Shown piece by piece: positions 36,127-45,708 of a stretch of DNA of 64,000 nt (its first letter is position 1; each line of letters opens with the position of its first letter). Source of the DNA: Arsenicicoccus bolidensis DSM 15745 (lineage in GTDB: Bacteria > Actinomycetota > Actinomycetes > Actinomycetales > Dermatophilaceae); contig NZ_AUFG01000010.1 of assembly GCF_000426385.1 (NCBI RefSeq), forward strand, positions 47,158 to 111,157, given 5' to 3'. A program made the position numbers and the translations under genes. The notes beneath the pieces were generated by a model. It saw only the letters and a list, made by a program, of their open reading frames with translations. It did not search any database and was not told the DNA's origin.

Positions 36127-36815
36127 GCGTGCGGCCCGGCCTCGGACGCGGCTTCAGGCGCCTCGGGATCGCCGTCGGCGTCCTCGTCGGCGTGGTCGGT
36201 CTGCTGGACGCGCTGCTGCTCCAGGTGGGGATGAGCACGGTCGAGGCCTTCTACGACACCGCCACGGACGACGCGACCTACCAGCGTCAGCTCGTCTCCC
36301 TGGACCAGTGGTCGGTCGGCACCATGGTCGTCTACGCCCTCGTGTTCCTGGCGGCCGGGGTCTGCTGGATCGACTGGCAGGGACAGCTCGCGTCGAGCCC
36401 ACGGCTGGAGCGCGCCGGCGGCCGGCTCCGACCGGGGTGGCACGCCTGGGTGTGGTTCGTCCCCATGCTCAACCTGGTCCTGCCCGCACTCGCGATGCGC
36501 GAGCTCGACCGGGGCCTCGGGGTGCCCGGCCGTCGTCGGCTGCGCTCCCCACTGTGGGTGTGGTGGATCTCCTTCGTGCTCAGCGTGGTTCTCGGTCGGT
36601 ATGCCGCCTGGCGCGCCTACGCCGTCGAGGACCTGGTCGGCGCGGGGGACCTGGACCGGGCGATCGATCTCTACGAGCGGTGCCTCGTCCTCGGCGTGAT
36701 CGGCAACGCTCTCGGCGTCGTGGCCGCGATCCTCGCGATCGGGATCGTCCACGACCTGACGACACGAGCCCTGGAGCCGGTCCGCGACGACCTCGCCCCC
36801 GCCGCCGCGCGCTGA
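36123..36815 (+). CDS. DUF4328 membrane protein (second of a pair)
   Basis: A 230-residue paralogue of the gene just upstream, with the same layout: helices near 12-32, 65-85 (LVFLAAGVCWIDWQGQLASSPRL), 105-125 (RPGWHAWVWFVPMLNLVLPALAMREL), 145-165 and 190-212. It starts GTG 36123 inside the stop codon of the first gene. The arrangement looks like a tandem duplication followed by divergence. There is no N-terminal Pro/Gln region. Function unknown. Confidence 0.82.
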   Translation: MSVRPGLGRGFRRLGIAVGVLVGVVGLLDALLLQVGMSTVEAFYDTATDDATYQRQLVSLDQWSVGTMVVYALVFLAAGVCWIDWQGQLASSPRLERAGGRLRPGWHAWVWFVPMLNLVLPALAMRELDRGLGVPGRRRLRSPLWVWWISFVLSVVLGRYAAWRAYAVEDLVGAGDLDRAIDLYERCLVLGVIGNALGVVAAILAIGIVHDLTTRALEPVRDDLAPAAAR

Positions 36816-36876
36816 CGTCGCGACCGGGTGGGCGCGGGCGTCATACGGCCTGGTGGGTGCGGCCCAGGTGTGCGCG

Positions 36877-36956
36877 AGGTGCGGCCGGACCGCGATTTTG
36901 TCCCGTGGTGGGGTCCCTGGTGCGCCCAAGGTGCATCGGGACCGCGAACTTGCCCC
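36877..36956. repeat. Imperfect 28-nt direct repeat downstream of gltA
   Basis: Two related segments, 36877-36904 and 36929-36956, share AGGTGC, GGACCGCGA and TTGYCCC, with a period of 52 bp. They lie between the DUF4328 pair and the citrate synthase terminator. Origin unknown. Confidence 0.5.
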
Positions 36957-36965
36957 ACAACGCGA

Positions 36966-36994
36966 CGGCCCCCACCTCGATCAGGTGGGGGCCG
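36966..36994 (-). terminator. Terminator hairpin of citrate synthase
   Basis: A perfect 12-bp stem: CGGCCCCCACCT (36966-36977) and AGGTGGGGGCCG (36983-36994) around a 5-nt loop, 20 bp after the gltA stop codon on the - strand. Confidence 0.8.
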
Positions 36995-37013
36995 CCGTGG
37001 CTCGGGTGAGGGG

Positions 37014-38303
<1,290 letters not shown>

Positions 38304-38499
38304 GCGTGACCCCTTCTTCGCGGTGAGTGCGATGTCCACCCGTCACTCTACGAGCCAGCGCAGGCGGGTGCAGGTGCGGAGCGGGGCGCTGCGGAGGGCG
38401 GCACGCACGGCGCGACCACCGGCTGTGACGCGCACCACGCGCGAGCTGCCGCACGAGCTGCCGGGCGAGCGCGGGTGGCGCCCGGCTCGGCACGGCCGG

Positions 38500-39132
38500 C
38501 TATCGGGACAGGTAGACCGTCCGGACGAAGGTCACGGGCTCGGAACCCTGGTTCTCGTAGGCGTAGCGGCAGTCGCTCGCCAGCCGCGCCGACCCACCCG
38601 CCGGGACGCTCCACCGGTCCGCGCCCACGCTCAGCGTGAGCTCGCCCTCGAGGACGTGGAACAGCTCGGCGGACCCGGCCGGGTCGGGCTGGCCCTGGTA
38701 GGAGTCGCCGGGGGCCAGCCGCCAGCGCCACAGGTCGACGCTGCGGTCGCCGGTCACCGACTGCAGCAGCTCACCGGTGCTCCCCGCCGGCGTCGACCAC
38801 ACGAGCCGCCGCTCGGCCGGACCGCCGACCGTGACGGGGGTGTCGGTGCCGTCCTGGTCGAGCAGCGCCCGGAAGTCGGTGCCGACCTGCCGAGCGAGCC
38901 GGGTCATGGTGACGAGGCTCGGGTTGGCCTGGCCCCGCTCGATCTGGGTGAGCAGGCGACGGCTGATCCCGGCGCGGTCGGCCAGGTGCTGCACCGTCCA
39001 GCCGCGGTCGGTGCGCAGGCGGCGCAGGCGTGTGCCGACGTCCGTCAGGAACTGGTCGTCCAGGGTGCCGGCGCCGGTCTCGTCGGCCCCGGCCGCGGTC
39101 TGGTCGACGCCGGGCGTGCTGGTCTCGCTCAC
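38500..39132 (-). CDS. XRE-family regulator with C-terminal cupin domain
   Basis: The 210-residue protein starts GTG 39132, overlapping the stop of the VOC gene upstream. The helix-turn-helix lies near 30-88: GTRLRRLRTDRGWTVQHLADRAGISRRLLTQIERGQANPSL. A cupin_2 domain follows (about 135-205; LFHVLEGELTLSVGADRWSVPAG). This architecture is common in regulators of polyamine, amino-acid or sugar metabolism, in which the cupin binds the effector. The target is probably its own operon with the VOC protein. Confidence 0.9.
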   Translation of the reverse strand: MSETSTPGVDQTAAGADETGAGTLDDQFLTDVGTRLRRLRTDRGWTVQHLADRAGISRRLLTQIERGQANPSLVTMTRLARQVGTDFRALLDQDGTDTPVTVGGPAERRLVWSTPAGSTGELLQSVTGDRSVDLWRWRLAPGDSYQGQPDPAGSAELFHVLEGELTLSVGADRWSVPAGGSARLASDCRYAYENQGSEPVTFVRTVYLSR

Positions 39133-39569
39133 ACCGCGAAGAGCTGGTCGAGGTCGCGGAAGGCCTTGAACTCCAGGGCGTTTCCCGACGGGTCGAGGAA
39201 GAACATCGTCCACTGCTCTCCCGGCTCGCCCTCGAAGCGCACGTAGGGGTCGATGACGAAGTCGGTGTCGACCGCGGTGAGTCGGTCGGCCAGCTCCTGG
39301 AAGCGCTCGACCGAGAGCACGAGCCCGAAGTGCGGGACCGGCACGTCGTGCCCGTCCACGGGGTTGGTGCCGGCGACGGCGTTGGTGTGGTTGTCGACCT
39401 GGTGGGTGACCACCTGGTGGCCCTCGACGTTCCAGTCAGTCCATCGCACGTCCGACCGGCCCCGGGGGAACCCGAGGACCTCGCCGTAGAACGGGCGCAC
39501 CGCCTCGATGTCGTGCACCGGGATCGCGAGGTGGAAGGGGGGACGGGTGGTGCTCTCGGAGGTCGTCAT
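39129..39569 (-). CDS. VOC-family protein, likely translated from a leaderless mRNA
   Basis: The 146-residue glyoxalase-fold protein has FHLAIPVHDIEAVRPFYGEVLGFPRG at the start and WTMFFLDPSGNALEFKAF at the end, with metal-type His and Glu positions. ATG 39569 is preferred over GTG 39587 because a promoter (-35 TTGACT, -10 CATAAT) ends six bases before it, predicting transcription start at or very near the ATG. It forms a two-gene operon with the XRE-cupin regulator. Substrate unknown. Confidence 0.85.
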   Translation of the reverse strand: MTTSESTTRPPFHLAIPVHDIEAVRPFYGEVLGFPRGRSDVRWTDWNVEGHQVVTHQVDNHTNAVAGTNPVDGHDVPVPHFGLVLSVERFQELADRLTAVDTDFVIDPYVRFEGEPGEQWTMFFLDPSGNALEFKAFRDLDQLFAV

Positions 39570-39575
39570 ATGGGA

Positions 39576-39603
39576 ATTATGCTGCACATCGGTGGGCAGT
39601 CAA
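39576..39603 (-). promoter_or_regulatory. Consensus-like sigma-70 promoter for a leaderless mRNA
   Basis: On the - strand TTGACT (39598-39603) and CATAAT (39576-39581) are separated by 16 bp. The ATG at 39569 begins six bases after the -10 box, where transcription should start. No ribosome site precedes the ATG. Confidence 0.7.
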
Positions 39604-39626
39604 GTGCCCGTCGGTGCGAGTGCTGC

Positions 39627-41216
39627 TCACCAGGGGTGCGGCTCGTAGTCCTTCAGGAAGACGCCGTGCAGGTCCTCGCCGGCCTCGCCGCGCACGATCG
39701 GGTCGTAGACGCGGGCGGCGCCGTCCACCAGGTCGAGCGGGGCGTGCCAGCCCTCGGCGGCGATGCGGAGCTTGTCGTCGTGGGGGCGCTCGTCGGTGAT
39801 CCAGCCGGTGTCGACGGCCGTCATCAGGATCCGGTCGGTCTCGAACATCTCCCCGGCCGAGGTGCGCGTGAGCATGTTGAGCGCAGCCTTGGCCATGTTG
39901 GTGTGCGGGTGCCCCGGCCCCTTGTAGCGGCGCGAGAACTGCCCCTCCATCGCCGACACGTTGACGACGTAGGCCCGCCGGGCGCCGGCCTCCACCGCCG
40001 CCCGCATCGCCGGGCGCAGCCGGCTGACCAGGATGAACGGCGCCGTCGCGTTGCACAGCTGCACCTCGAGCAGCTCCAGCGGGTCGACCTCGCCGACCGT
40101 GTGCGTCCAGGAGTTGGTGCGCTGCAGGTCGGGCAGGAGCCCACCCGCGTCCACGGCCGTGCCGGCGCGGTGCGCGTCGAGCGAGGCGTGGCCCGCGGTG
40201 AGGGCCAGCCCGGTCATCTCGGCGGCCGTGCGTGCGGCGAGCACGTCGGGGGTGGCCTCTGGGGAGGCGCCGGCCCCGTCGGGCAGGTGCTGGGCGGCAT
40301 ACGTGCGCAAGGTCCCGGCCAGGGCCGCGGGGTGAGCCTCGCTGACCCGCTCGAAGGTCACCATCCTCGGCCGCAGCGCGGCGCCGGCCAGCGGGAGCGA
40401 CTCCCCGTCGACGAGGTGCGAGTAGGCGCCGGGGGAGCGGCGGACGGTCTGCGCGGCGTTGTTGATCAGGATGTCCAGCGGGCCGGCGCTCGCGACCTCG
40501 TCCGCGAGGCCGACGACCTGGGTGGGGTCGCGCAGGTCGATGCCGATGATCGTGAGCCGGTCGAGCCACTCGTCGGCGTCCGCCAGCGCGGCGAACCTGC
40601 GCGCCGCGTCCCGCGGGAAGCGCGTCGTGATCGTGAGGTCGGCGCCGTCGCGGAGGAGGCGGAGGGCGATGTACATGCCGATCTTGGCGCGTCCACCGGT
40701 GAGGAGCGCCCGGCGACCACGCAGGTCGGTGCGCTGGTCACGACGCTCGCGGGAGGCGGCGGCGCAGCGCGGGCACAGCCAGTGATAGAAGGCGTCGACG
40801 GTCGTGTAGGTGTCGTGGCAGATGTAGCAGCCGCGCGGTGTGTGCAGCTCGCCCGCGACCGCGCCGGGGGTGGGGGAGACCAGAGGGATGCCGCGCGTCT
40901 CGTCGTCGATGCGCAGCGGGCTGCCGGTGGCGGTGGCGGCGAGGACCTGCCGGTCGTGCTCGAGCAGCGGCCCGCGGACCTCGCGACGCGCGTCGGCGCG
41001 GCGGGCCTTGCGGATCCGGTTGCGCATGGTGCTGGTCGCACGCTTGACGGTCTCGATGTCGGGGTGGCCGGCGGGGAGCCCGGGCAGCTGCGCGAGGACG
41101 CGGAGGGTGGTCGCCAGGTCGTCCGGGTCGATGCCGTATGACGCGCCACCGCCCACCTCGCCCCCCGCCCCCTCGTTTGACGCCGCCCCGTCTCCTCCGT
41201 CTCCTCCGTCGCTCAC
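39627..41216 (-). CDS. SDR-family oxidoreductase with N-terminal zinc-ribbon-like motif
   Basis: The 529-residue protein has an N-terminal helical part, a four-cysteine motif (CYIC at about 130 and CPRC near 148) and a Rossmann domain of the short-chain dehydrogenase type from about 168: RRALLTGGRAKIGMYIALRLLRDGADL (nucleotide-binding Gly motif) and LDILINNAAQTVRRSP. Downstream, VVNVSAMEGQFSRRYKGPGHPHTNMAKAALNM holds the Ser and the Y-x-x-x-K-like region, in which Tyr-Lys appears as YKGPGHPHTNMAK. This large SDR subgroup with a zinc motif has no settled function. It may share a transcript with the hydrolase upstream, with a dispersed repeat in between. Confidence 0.85.
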   Translation of the reverse strand: MSDGGDGGDGAASNEGAGGEVGGGASYGIDPDDLATTLRVLAQLPGLPAGHPDIETVKRATSTMRNRIRKARRADARREVRGPLLEHDRQVLAATATGSPLRIDDETRGIPLVSPTPGAVAGELHTPRGCYICHDTYTTVDAFYHWLCPRCAAASRERRDQRTDLRGRRALLTGGRAKIGMYIALRLLRDGADLTITTRFPRDAARRFAALADADEWLDRLTIIGIDLRDPTQVVGLADEVASAGPLDILINNAAQTVRRSPGAYSHLVDGESLPLAGAALRPRMVTFERVSEAHPAALAGTLRTYAAQHLPDGAGASPEATPDVLAARTAAEMTGLALTAGHASLDAHRAGTAVDAGGLLPDLQRTNSWTHTVGEVDPLELLEVQLCNATAPFILVSRLRPAMRAAVEAGARRAYVVNVSAMEGQFSRRYKGPGHPHTNMAKAALNMLTRTSAGEMFETDRILMTAVDTGWITDERPHDDKLRIAAEGWHAPLDLVDGAARVYDPIVRGEAGEDLHGVFLKDYEPHPW

Positions 41217-41227
41217 CTGCCCAAACC

Positions 41228-41288
41228 TACCGGCGGCGAAGGCATCGACCGGCCGTCGTTCGCCAGGCTGATGCCTTTACCGGCGGCG
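41228..41288. repeat. Dispersed repeat copy S3, bracketed by 11-bp direct repeats
   Basis: AAGGCAT (41239-41245) and ATGCCTT (41271-41277) close the family's 25-nt loop (41246-41270). TACCGGCGGCG stands directly on both sides (41228-41238 and 41278-41288), so the 39-bp hairpin looks inserted between two copies of an 11-bp sequence. It sits between two - strand genes. Confidence 0.8.
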
Positions 41289-41290
41289 GG

Positions 41291-42139
41291 TCAGACGTGC
41301 GAGGCCAGCCACGGGTCGACGACGGCGTGAAAGGCATCGCCCCGGGAGCGCCGCACGCAGTGGTCGGCCCCGTCGATCACCGCCACCTCGATGCGGGGGT
41401 TGCCGACCTCCTCGATCGCGGCCCGCACGGTCTGGTCGATGATCACCGACTCGGTGCCGGTCACGACGAGCGTGGGCACCTGCAGGGCCGCGGCGATCTG
41501 CTCCCACGGCTCGTCGAGGACGGCCCGACCCACGGCGAGGAAGTCGTCGTCGCCGTCGGCCTTGGCCTGGGCCCACGGGCGCAGCTCGGACTGCGGCCAG
41601 CTCGGGTTGCGGGTCCGGCCCTCCGCCACCAGCGCGTCCAGGTCCGAGCGGGCACGACGTGCCTCGGCGACGCGGTCCTGGGCGGCCTTGCGGGACCGCG
41701 GGGTCCCCACCTCCGGCCCGCCGGCGAACCACACCGGGTCCTCCAGGACGGCGGCCAGCACCGCGTCCGGCATCCGCGCGGCCAGCGCTGCGGCCAGGCC
41801 TCCACCCATCGAGTGACCGGCGACCAGCACCGGCGTCGCGTCCTCGTCGACGAGGCGGGCGACGAGGGCCCGGAGGGCGTCATACGCGCTCTGCATCGGG
41901 TCGGGAGAGGCGAGCTCCTCGGGGGTGAATCGTCGAGATCGCCCGTGCCCCAGGGCATCCGGGGCGATGACCTGGTATGCCGACCCCCACCGTCTCGCGG
42001 CGTCCTCCCACGCGGGGCCGCTGTCGGTGAGGCCGTGCAGGAGGACCAGGCGTGGTGATCCGGACGGGGCGTCGCCGTCCCAGGTGTGGACCGCCAGGCC
42101 CGATGCGTCCGTCGAGGTGATCCAGGGTGTGCCGGTCAT
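41291..42139 (-). CDS. Alpha/beta hydrolase
   Basis: The 282-residue protein has the alpha/beta hydrolase core: LVLLHGLTDSGPAW (oxyanion region), VLVAGHSMGGGLAAAL (nucleophile Ser in GHSMG) and DGADHCVRR (catalytic His). A lid region of about 70 residues rich in Arg and charged residues lies between them. The substrate is unknown; sequence type suggests an esterase or C-C hydrolase. Start ATG 42139 follows GGAGG closely. It is divergent from the DUF6328 gene with only about 50 bp between. Confidence 0.88.
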   Translation of the reverse strand: MTGTPWITSTDASGLAVHTWDGDAPSGSPRLVLLHGLTDSGPAWEDAARRWGSAYQVIAPDALGHGRSRRFTPEELASPDPMQSAYDALRALVARLVDEDATPVLVAGHSMGGGLAAALAARMPDAVLAAVLEDPVWFAGGPEVGTPRSRKAAQDRVAEARRARSDLDALVAEGRTRNPSWPQSELRPWAQAKADGDDDFLAVGRAVLDEPWEQIAAALQVPTLVVTGTESVIIDQTVRAAIEEVGNPRIEVAVIDGADHCVRRSRGDAFHAVVDPWLASHV

Positions 42140-42188
42140 GCCTCCACGGTATGTCTCTGGTGGCAGGTGACGACGAGCTGGAGGCCCG

Positions 42189-42659
42189 ATGGATCCGATC
42201 GACCAGGAACGCGACGAGACGCACGCGGAGCGGATGGACCGCAACTGGAACGAGCTGCTCCAGGAGCTGCGCGTCACGCAGACGGGGATCCAGGTGCTGG
42301 CCGGCTTCCTGATCACCCTGCCGTTCCAGCAACGGTTCTCGACGCTGGGGGAGGCGCAGGAGAACCTCTATCTCGTCGTCCTGGCCGCCGCGCTCGTGTC
42401 GATCGTGCTGCTCATGACGCCGGTGATCATCCACCGCGTGCTCTTTCGCCGGGGCGTGAAGCAGCAGGTCGTCGAGGTGTCCGACCAGCTGGCGCGGGCG
42501 GGGTTCGTGACGCTGGCGATCACGCTGGTGCTGGCGGCGGCGCTGATCGTGTGGGTGGTGACGGGGTCGACCGGCGGGTGGATCGCCGGTGCCGGTCTGG
42601 GCGCCGTGGTGGTGGGGCTCTGGCTGGTCCTGCCGCTGGCGCTGCGGCGCCGCGTCTGA
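42189..42659 (+). CDS. DUF6328 four-helix membrane protein
   Basis: The 156-residue protein begins with a charged cytoplasmic stretch (HAERMDRNWNELLQELRVTQTGIQVLAGFLITLPFQQRF), the recognisable DUF6328 start. Four membrane helices follow (about 34-52, 62-82, 105-122, 128-148). The family is common in actinobacteria and has no known function. GAGG upstream supports ATG 42189. It ends shortly before the yceI promoter. Confidence 0.8.
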   Translation: MDPIDQERDETHAERMDRNWNELLQELRVTQTGIQVLAGFLITLPFQQRFSTLGEAQENLYLVVLAAALVSIVLLMTPVIIHRVLFRRGVKQQVVEVSDQLARAGFVTLAITLVLAAALIVWVVTGSTGGWIAGAGLGAVVVGLWLVLPLALRRRV

Positions 42660-42684
42660 GCCGCCCCTCCCGGCGCGGACCTCC

Positions 42685-42730
42685 TTGACTTCGGGAATGA
42701 TCGGCGTATGGTGGTAGTTGAAAGTTCAAC
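42685..42730 (+). promoter_or_regulatory. Promoter with MarR-like operator before yceI
   Basis: TTGACT (42685-42690) and TATGGT (42707-42712) are 16 bp apart. The perfect palindrome GTTGAAAGTTCAAC (42717-42730) starts five bases after the -10 box, covering the expected transcription start. Palindromes of this TTGA..TCAA kind are typical MarR-family operators, and YceI genes are often under MarR control, but no MarR gene is adjacent here. Confidence 0.7.
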
Positions 42731-42762
42731 AAATAGCCACCAGGACCTATCGAGGAGAACTC

Positions 42763-43308
42763 ATGACCACGCTCCAGCAGCTCGACGGCACCTACGTCAT
42801 CGACCCCGCCCACAGCCAGCTCGGCTTCGTCGCCCGCCACGCGATGGTGACCAAGGTGCGCGGCACCTTCTCCGAGTTCGAGGGCACCGCCACCACCGGC
42901 CCCGACCTGCAGGGCGCCCAGATCGAGCTGACCGCGCAGGTCGCCAGCGTCGACACCCGCAACGCCGACCGCGACGGTCACCTCAAGACCGGCGACTTCT
43001 TCGAGGTCGAGACGTTCCCCACCCTGACCTTCCGCTCCACCGCCGTCGAGGCTGCGGACGCCGACACCCTGCGCGTCACCGGCGACCTGACCATCAAGGA
43101 CGTCACCAAGCCGGTCACCATCGACTTCGAGTTCAACGGCGCGGCCACCGACCCCTACGGCAACCAGCGCATCGGCTTCGAGGGCTCCACGACCATCGTC
43201 CGCAGCGAGTTCGGCATCACCTTCAACGCCGCGCTCGAGACTGGCGGCGTGCTCGTCTCCGACAAGATCCAGCTCGAGCTCGAGGTCTCCGCGATCAAGC
43301 AGGCCTGA
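42763..43308 (+). CDS. YceI-family lipid-binding protein
   Basis: The 181-residue protein is an almost pure YceI domain: GTYVIDPAHSQLGFVARHAMVTKVRGTF at the start, DVTKPVTIDFEFNG in the middle and SEFGITFNAALETGGVLVSDKI near the end. YceI proteins form a lipocalin-like barrel that binds isoprenoid quinones or other amphiphiles. No signal peptide is visible, so this one is probably cytoplasmic. GAGGAG stands just upstream of ATG 42763. A clear promoter/operator precedes it and a strong hairpin follows. Confidence 0.93.
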   Translation: MTTLQQLDGTYVIDPAHSQLGFVARHAMVTKVRGTFSEFEGTATTGPDLQGAQIELTAQVASVDTRNADRDGHLKTGDFFEVETFPTLTFRSTAVEAADADTLRVTGDLTIKDVTKPVTIDFEFNGAATDPYGNQRIGFEGSTTIVRSEFGITFNAALETGGVLVSDKIQLELEVSAIKQA

Positions 43309-43329
43309 CCTCGCGAGCCGGCCGTATGA

Positions 43330-43367
43330 CGAGAGGCGCCCACCCCGCACGGGGTCGGCGCCTCTCG
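43330..43367. terminator. Terminator hairpin between yceI and glutathione peroxidase
   Basis: CGAGAGGCGCC (43330-43340) pairs with GGCGCCTCTCG (43357-43367); inside, ACCCC and GGGGT extend the stem. It lies between two convergent genes. Confidence 0.75.
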
Positions 43368-43394
43368 CGCGTCTGAGCCCATCCGGCCCCTGGC

Positions 43395-43883
43395 TCAGTC
43401 GCCGGGGAGCACCTGGGCGATGTCGGCGCGCAGGTCATCGGGCGACGTCGTCGGGGCGTAGCGCTTGACGACGCGGCCCTGCGGGTCGACGAGGAACTTG
43501 GTGAAGTTCCATTTGATGGCGCCGCCGAGGACGCCGCCCTTCTCGCTGCGCAACCAGGCCCAGAGCGGGTGGGCCCCGGACCCGTTGACCTCGACCTTGT
43601 CGAACATCGGGAACGCGACGCCGTAGTTCCGCGTGCAGAACTCACCGATCTCCTCGGCGGTCCCGGGCTCCTGGTGCGCGAACTGGTCGCAGGGGAACCC
43701 GAGGATGGCCAGGCCCTGGTCCGCGTACTCCTCGTGGAGCTTCTGCAGGCCCTCAAGCTGAGGGGTGAGCCCGCACTTGCTGGCGGTGTTGACGACGAGG
43801 ACCGCTTGACCCGCGTAGTCCGCGAGCGGTCGTTCCTCGCCGGTCAGGGTGGTCGCGGTGAAGTCGTGGAGGGTGGTCGGCAT
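43395..43883 (-). CDS. Glutathione-peroxidase-family thiol peroxidase
   Basis: The 162-residue protein has the glutathione peroxidase fold. The peroxidatic Cys37 lies in VNTASKCGLTPQ, followed by LGFPCDQFAHQEPG (second Cys and Gln) and the Trp/Asn of IKWNFTKFLVD. This is the cysteine, monomeric bacterial type, which usually uses thioredoxin. It reduces hydrogen peroxide and organic hydroperoxides. It appears monocistronic, with its own upstream gap of about 100 bp before the aldo/keto reductase stop. Confidence 0.94.
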   Translation of the reverse strand: MPTTLHDFTATTLTGEERPLADYAGQAVLVVNTASKCGLTPQLEGLQKLHEEYADQGLAILGFPCDQFAHQEPGTAEEIGEFCTRNYGVAFPMFDKVEVNGSGAHPLWAWLRSEKGGVLGGAIKWNFTKFLVDPQGRVVKRYAPTTSPDDLRADIAQVLPGD

Positions 43884-43982
43884 GCCGTGCTCCTTGGTCG
43901 TGGTTCGTCGATCATCGGGTGGGATCCGCCACCGTCATGGGTGGTCGATCCCACCCGTCGTTTGCGCAAGGGGCGCCCCTGG

Positions 43983-44831
43983 TCACATCTCCTCGTGGGT
44001 GTCCGGGTCCGCGCCGAACAGCCGCCCGTCGGGCCGGCCCAGCGCCGTGATCGCCCCCATCTCGTCCTCGCTCAGCTCGAAGCCGAACACGTCGAGGTTG
44101 CTGCGCTGCCGCTCCGGGGACGCCGACTTGGGCAGCGGGATCGAACCGAGCTGCACGTGCCAGCGCAGGACCACCTGGGCGGGCTCCACGCCGTGCGCCT
44201 CGGCCGCCGACAGGACCGCCTCCGAGCCGACCGGGCCGTCCTGCTTGGCGCGACCCAGGGGGCTCCACGACTCGGTGCGGATCCCCAGGCGCTCGTTGAC
44301 GGCACGCATCTCGACCTGCGGGAACGCCGGGTGGAGCTCGATCTGGTTGACGGCCGGCGTGATCCCGGTGCGCTCGATGACCCGCTCGAGGTGGGCCTCG
44401 GTAAAGTTGCTGACCCCGATCGAGCGCACCAGCCCACGCTCCTGCACGTCGACCAGCGCCTGCCACGCCTCGACGTACCTGTCGACGGAGGGGTTGGGCC
44501 AGTGGATCAGCACGAGGTCGAGGTAGTCGGTGCCGAGCCGGCGCAGCGAGTCCTCGACCGACTGCACGGCCAGCTGGTGCTCGTGGAAGCGACCGGGGAT
44601 CTTGGTGGTGAGCAGGACCTCGGACCGCGGGATCTCGGAGCGGACGAGCGCCTCGCCGACCTCGTGCTCGTTCTCGTAGTTGACGGCGCTGTCGATCAGC
44701 CGGTAGCCGGTCTGCAGCGCGCTGGTGATCGCCTCGACCCCCTCGACGCCCCGCAGCGGATAGGTGCCGAAGCCGATCTGCGGCAGCACCGTGCCGTCGT
44801 TGAGGGTGTGGGTCGGGATGTCGGTCGTCAT
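43983..44831 (-). CDS. Aldo/keto reductase (AKR5-like)
   Basis: The 282-residue TIM-barrel reductase has IGFGTYPLRG, YRLIDSAVNYENEHEVG (Asp and Tyr), VLLTTKIPGR (catalytic Lys), LDLVLIHWPNPS (His), GVSNFTEAHLERV and the NADP-binding LPKSASPERQRSNLDVF. This matches the 2,5-diketo-D-gluconate reductase-like group. The natural substrate is probably a small aldehyde or ketone. Start ATG 44831 has GGAG five bases upstream. It is divergent from the PIG-L deacetylase, with 59 bp shared. Confidence 0.94.
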   Translation of the reverse strand: MTTDIPTHTLNDGTVLPQIGFGTYPLRGVEGVEAITSALQTGYRLIDSAVNYENEHEVGEALVRSEIPRSEVLLTTKIPGRFHEHQLAVQSVEDSLRRLGTDYLDLVLIHWPNPSVDRYVEAWQALVDVQERGLVRSIGVSNFTEAHLERVIERTGITPAVNQIELHPAFPQVEMRAVNERLGIRTESWSPLGRAKQDGPVGSEAVLSAAEAHGVEPAQVVLRWHVQLGSIPLPKSASPERQRSNLDVFGFELSEDEMGAITALGRPDGRLFGADPDTHEEM

Positions 44832-44890
44832 ACCTGCTCCTCCGTCGCTCGCGTGCACCTGGTCGTCGGCGGTCCTGCCACACTGACCGT

Positions 44891-45700
44891 ATGGCGACCG
44901 TCGTTTTCCTGCATGCCCACCCCGACGACGAGGCATCCCAGACCTCCGGATCCATGGCCCGGGCCTCGGCCCAGGGGCACCGGGTGGTCGTCGTCTACGG
45001 CACCAACGGCGACCACGGCGAGGTGCCCCAGGACCTGGCCGAGGGGGACACCGTCGTCGCCTACCGCCGGCGTGAGGCGGAGGCGTCCGCGCAGGTCACG
45101 GGCACCGCGCGGGTGGCGTGGCTCGGCTACGCGGACTCCGGCATGAGCGGGTGGGAGCAGAACTCCGCGGCCGACGCGTTCGCCTCCGCGGACCTGGACG
45201 AGGCGGCGGGCCGCCTGGCCTCGATCCTCGACGAGGAGGACGCCGACGTGCTCGTCGCCTACGACTGGCACGGGGGCTACGGCCACCCGGACCACGTGCG
45301 GGTGCACCACGTCGCGCACCGCGCGGCCGAGCTGGCGCAGCGACGCCCCCGGCTGCTCGAGTCCACGATGAACCGCGACCACATGCGGCAGCAGTTCCAG
45401 GCGGCCAAGGACGCGGGCCTGCCGATGGACTGGGACCCGGACGCGCCGATGGACGACGGCAACCCCTTCGGGACCCCGGAGGCCGAGATCCACTGGCGCG
45501 TGGACGTGTCCGGCCTGATCGAGACCAAGCGGGCCGCGCTGGCCTGCCACCGCAGCCAGGCGACCGACATCGAGATGTTCCTCGCGATGCCGATCGACAT
45601 CTACACCGCCGGCTTCGGGCAGGAGTGGTTCATCGAGCCGGGGCGCGAGCCCGGCCTGGTCGAGGGTTGGTGGCTCGACGAGGCCGCTCGCGAGGGCTAA
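44891..45700 (+). CDS. PIG-L/LmbE-family zinc deacetylase
   Basis: The 269-residue protein begins MATVVFLHAHPDDEASQTSGSMA, in which HPDDE is the zinc-binding and catalytic motif. The second zinc site is YDWHGGYGHPDHVRVHH. Actinobacterial members include MshB and Mca of mycothiol metabolism as well as lincomycin- and lipid-processing deacetylases. The spacing and length fit a general PIG-L protein; a specific mycothiol role is possible but not shown. It ends nine bases before the palindrome upstream of the ABC exporter. Confidence 0.9.
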   Translation: MATVVFLHAHPDDEASQTSGSMARASAQGHRVVVVYGTNGDHGEVPQDLAEGDTVVAYRRREAEASAQVTGTARVAWLGYADSGMSGWEQNSAADAFASADLDEAAGRLASILDEEDADVLVAYDWHGGYGHPDHVRVHHVAHRAAELAQRRPRLLESTMNRDHMRQQFQAAKDAGLPMDWDPDAPMDDGNPFGTPEAEIHWRVDVSGLIETKRAALACHRSQATDIEMFLAMPIDIYTAGFGQEWFIEPGREPGLVEGWWLDEAAREG

Positions 45701-45708
45701 AACGGGTG

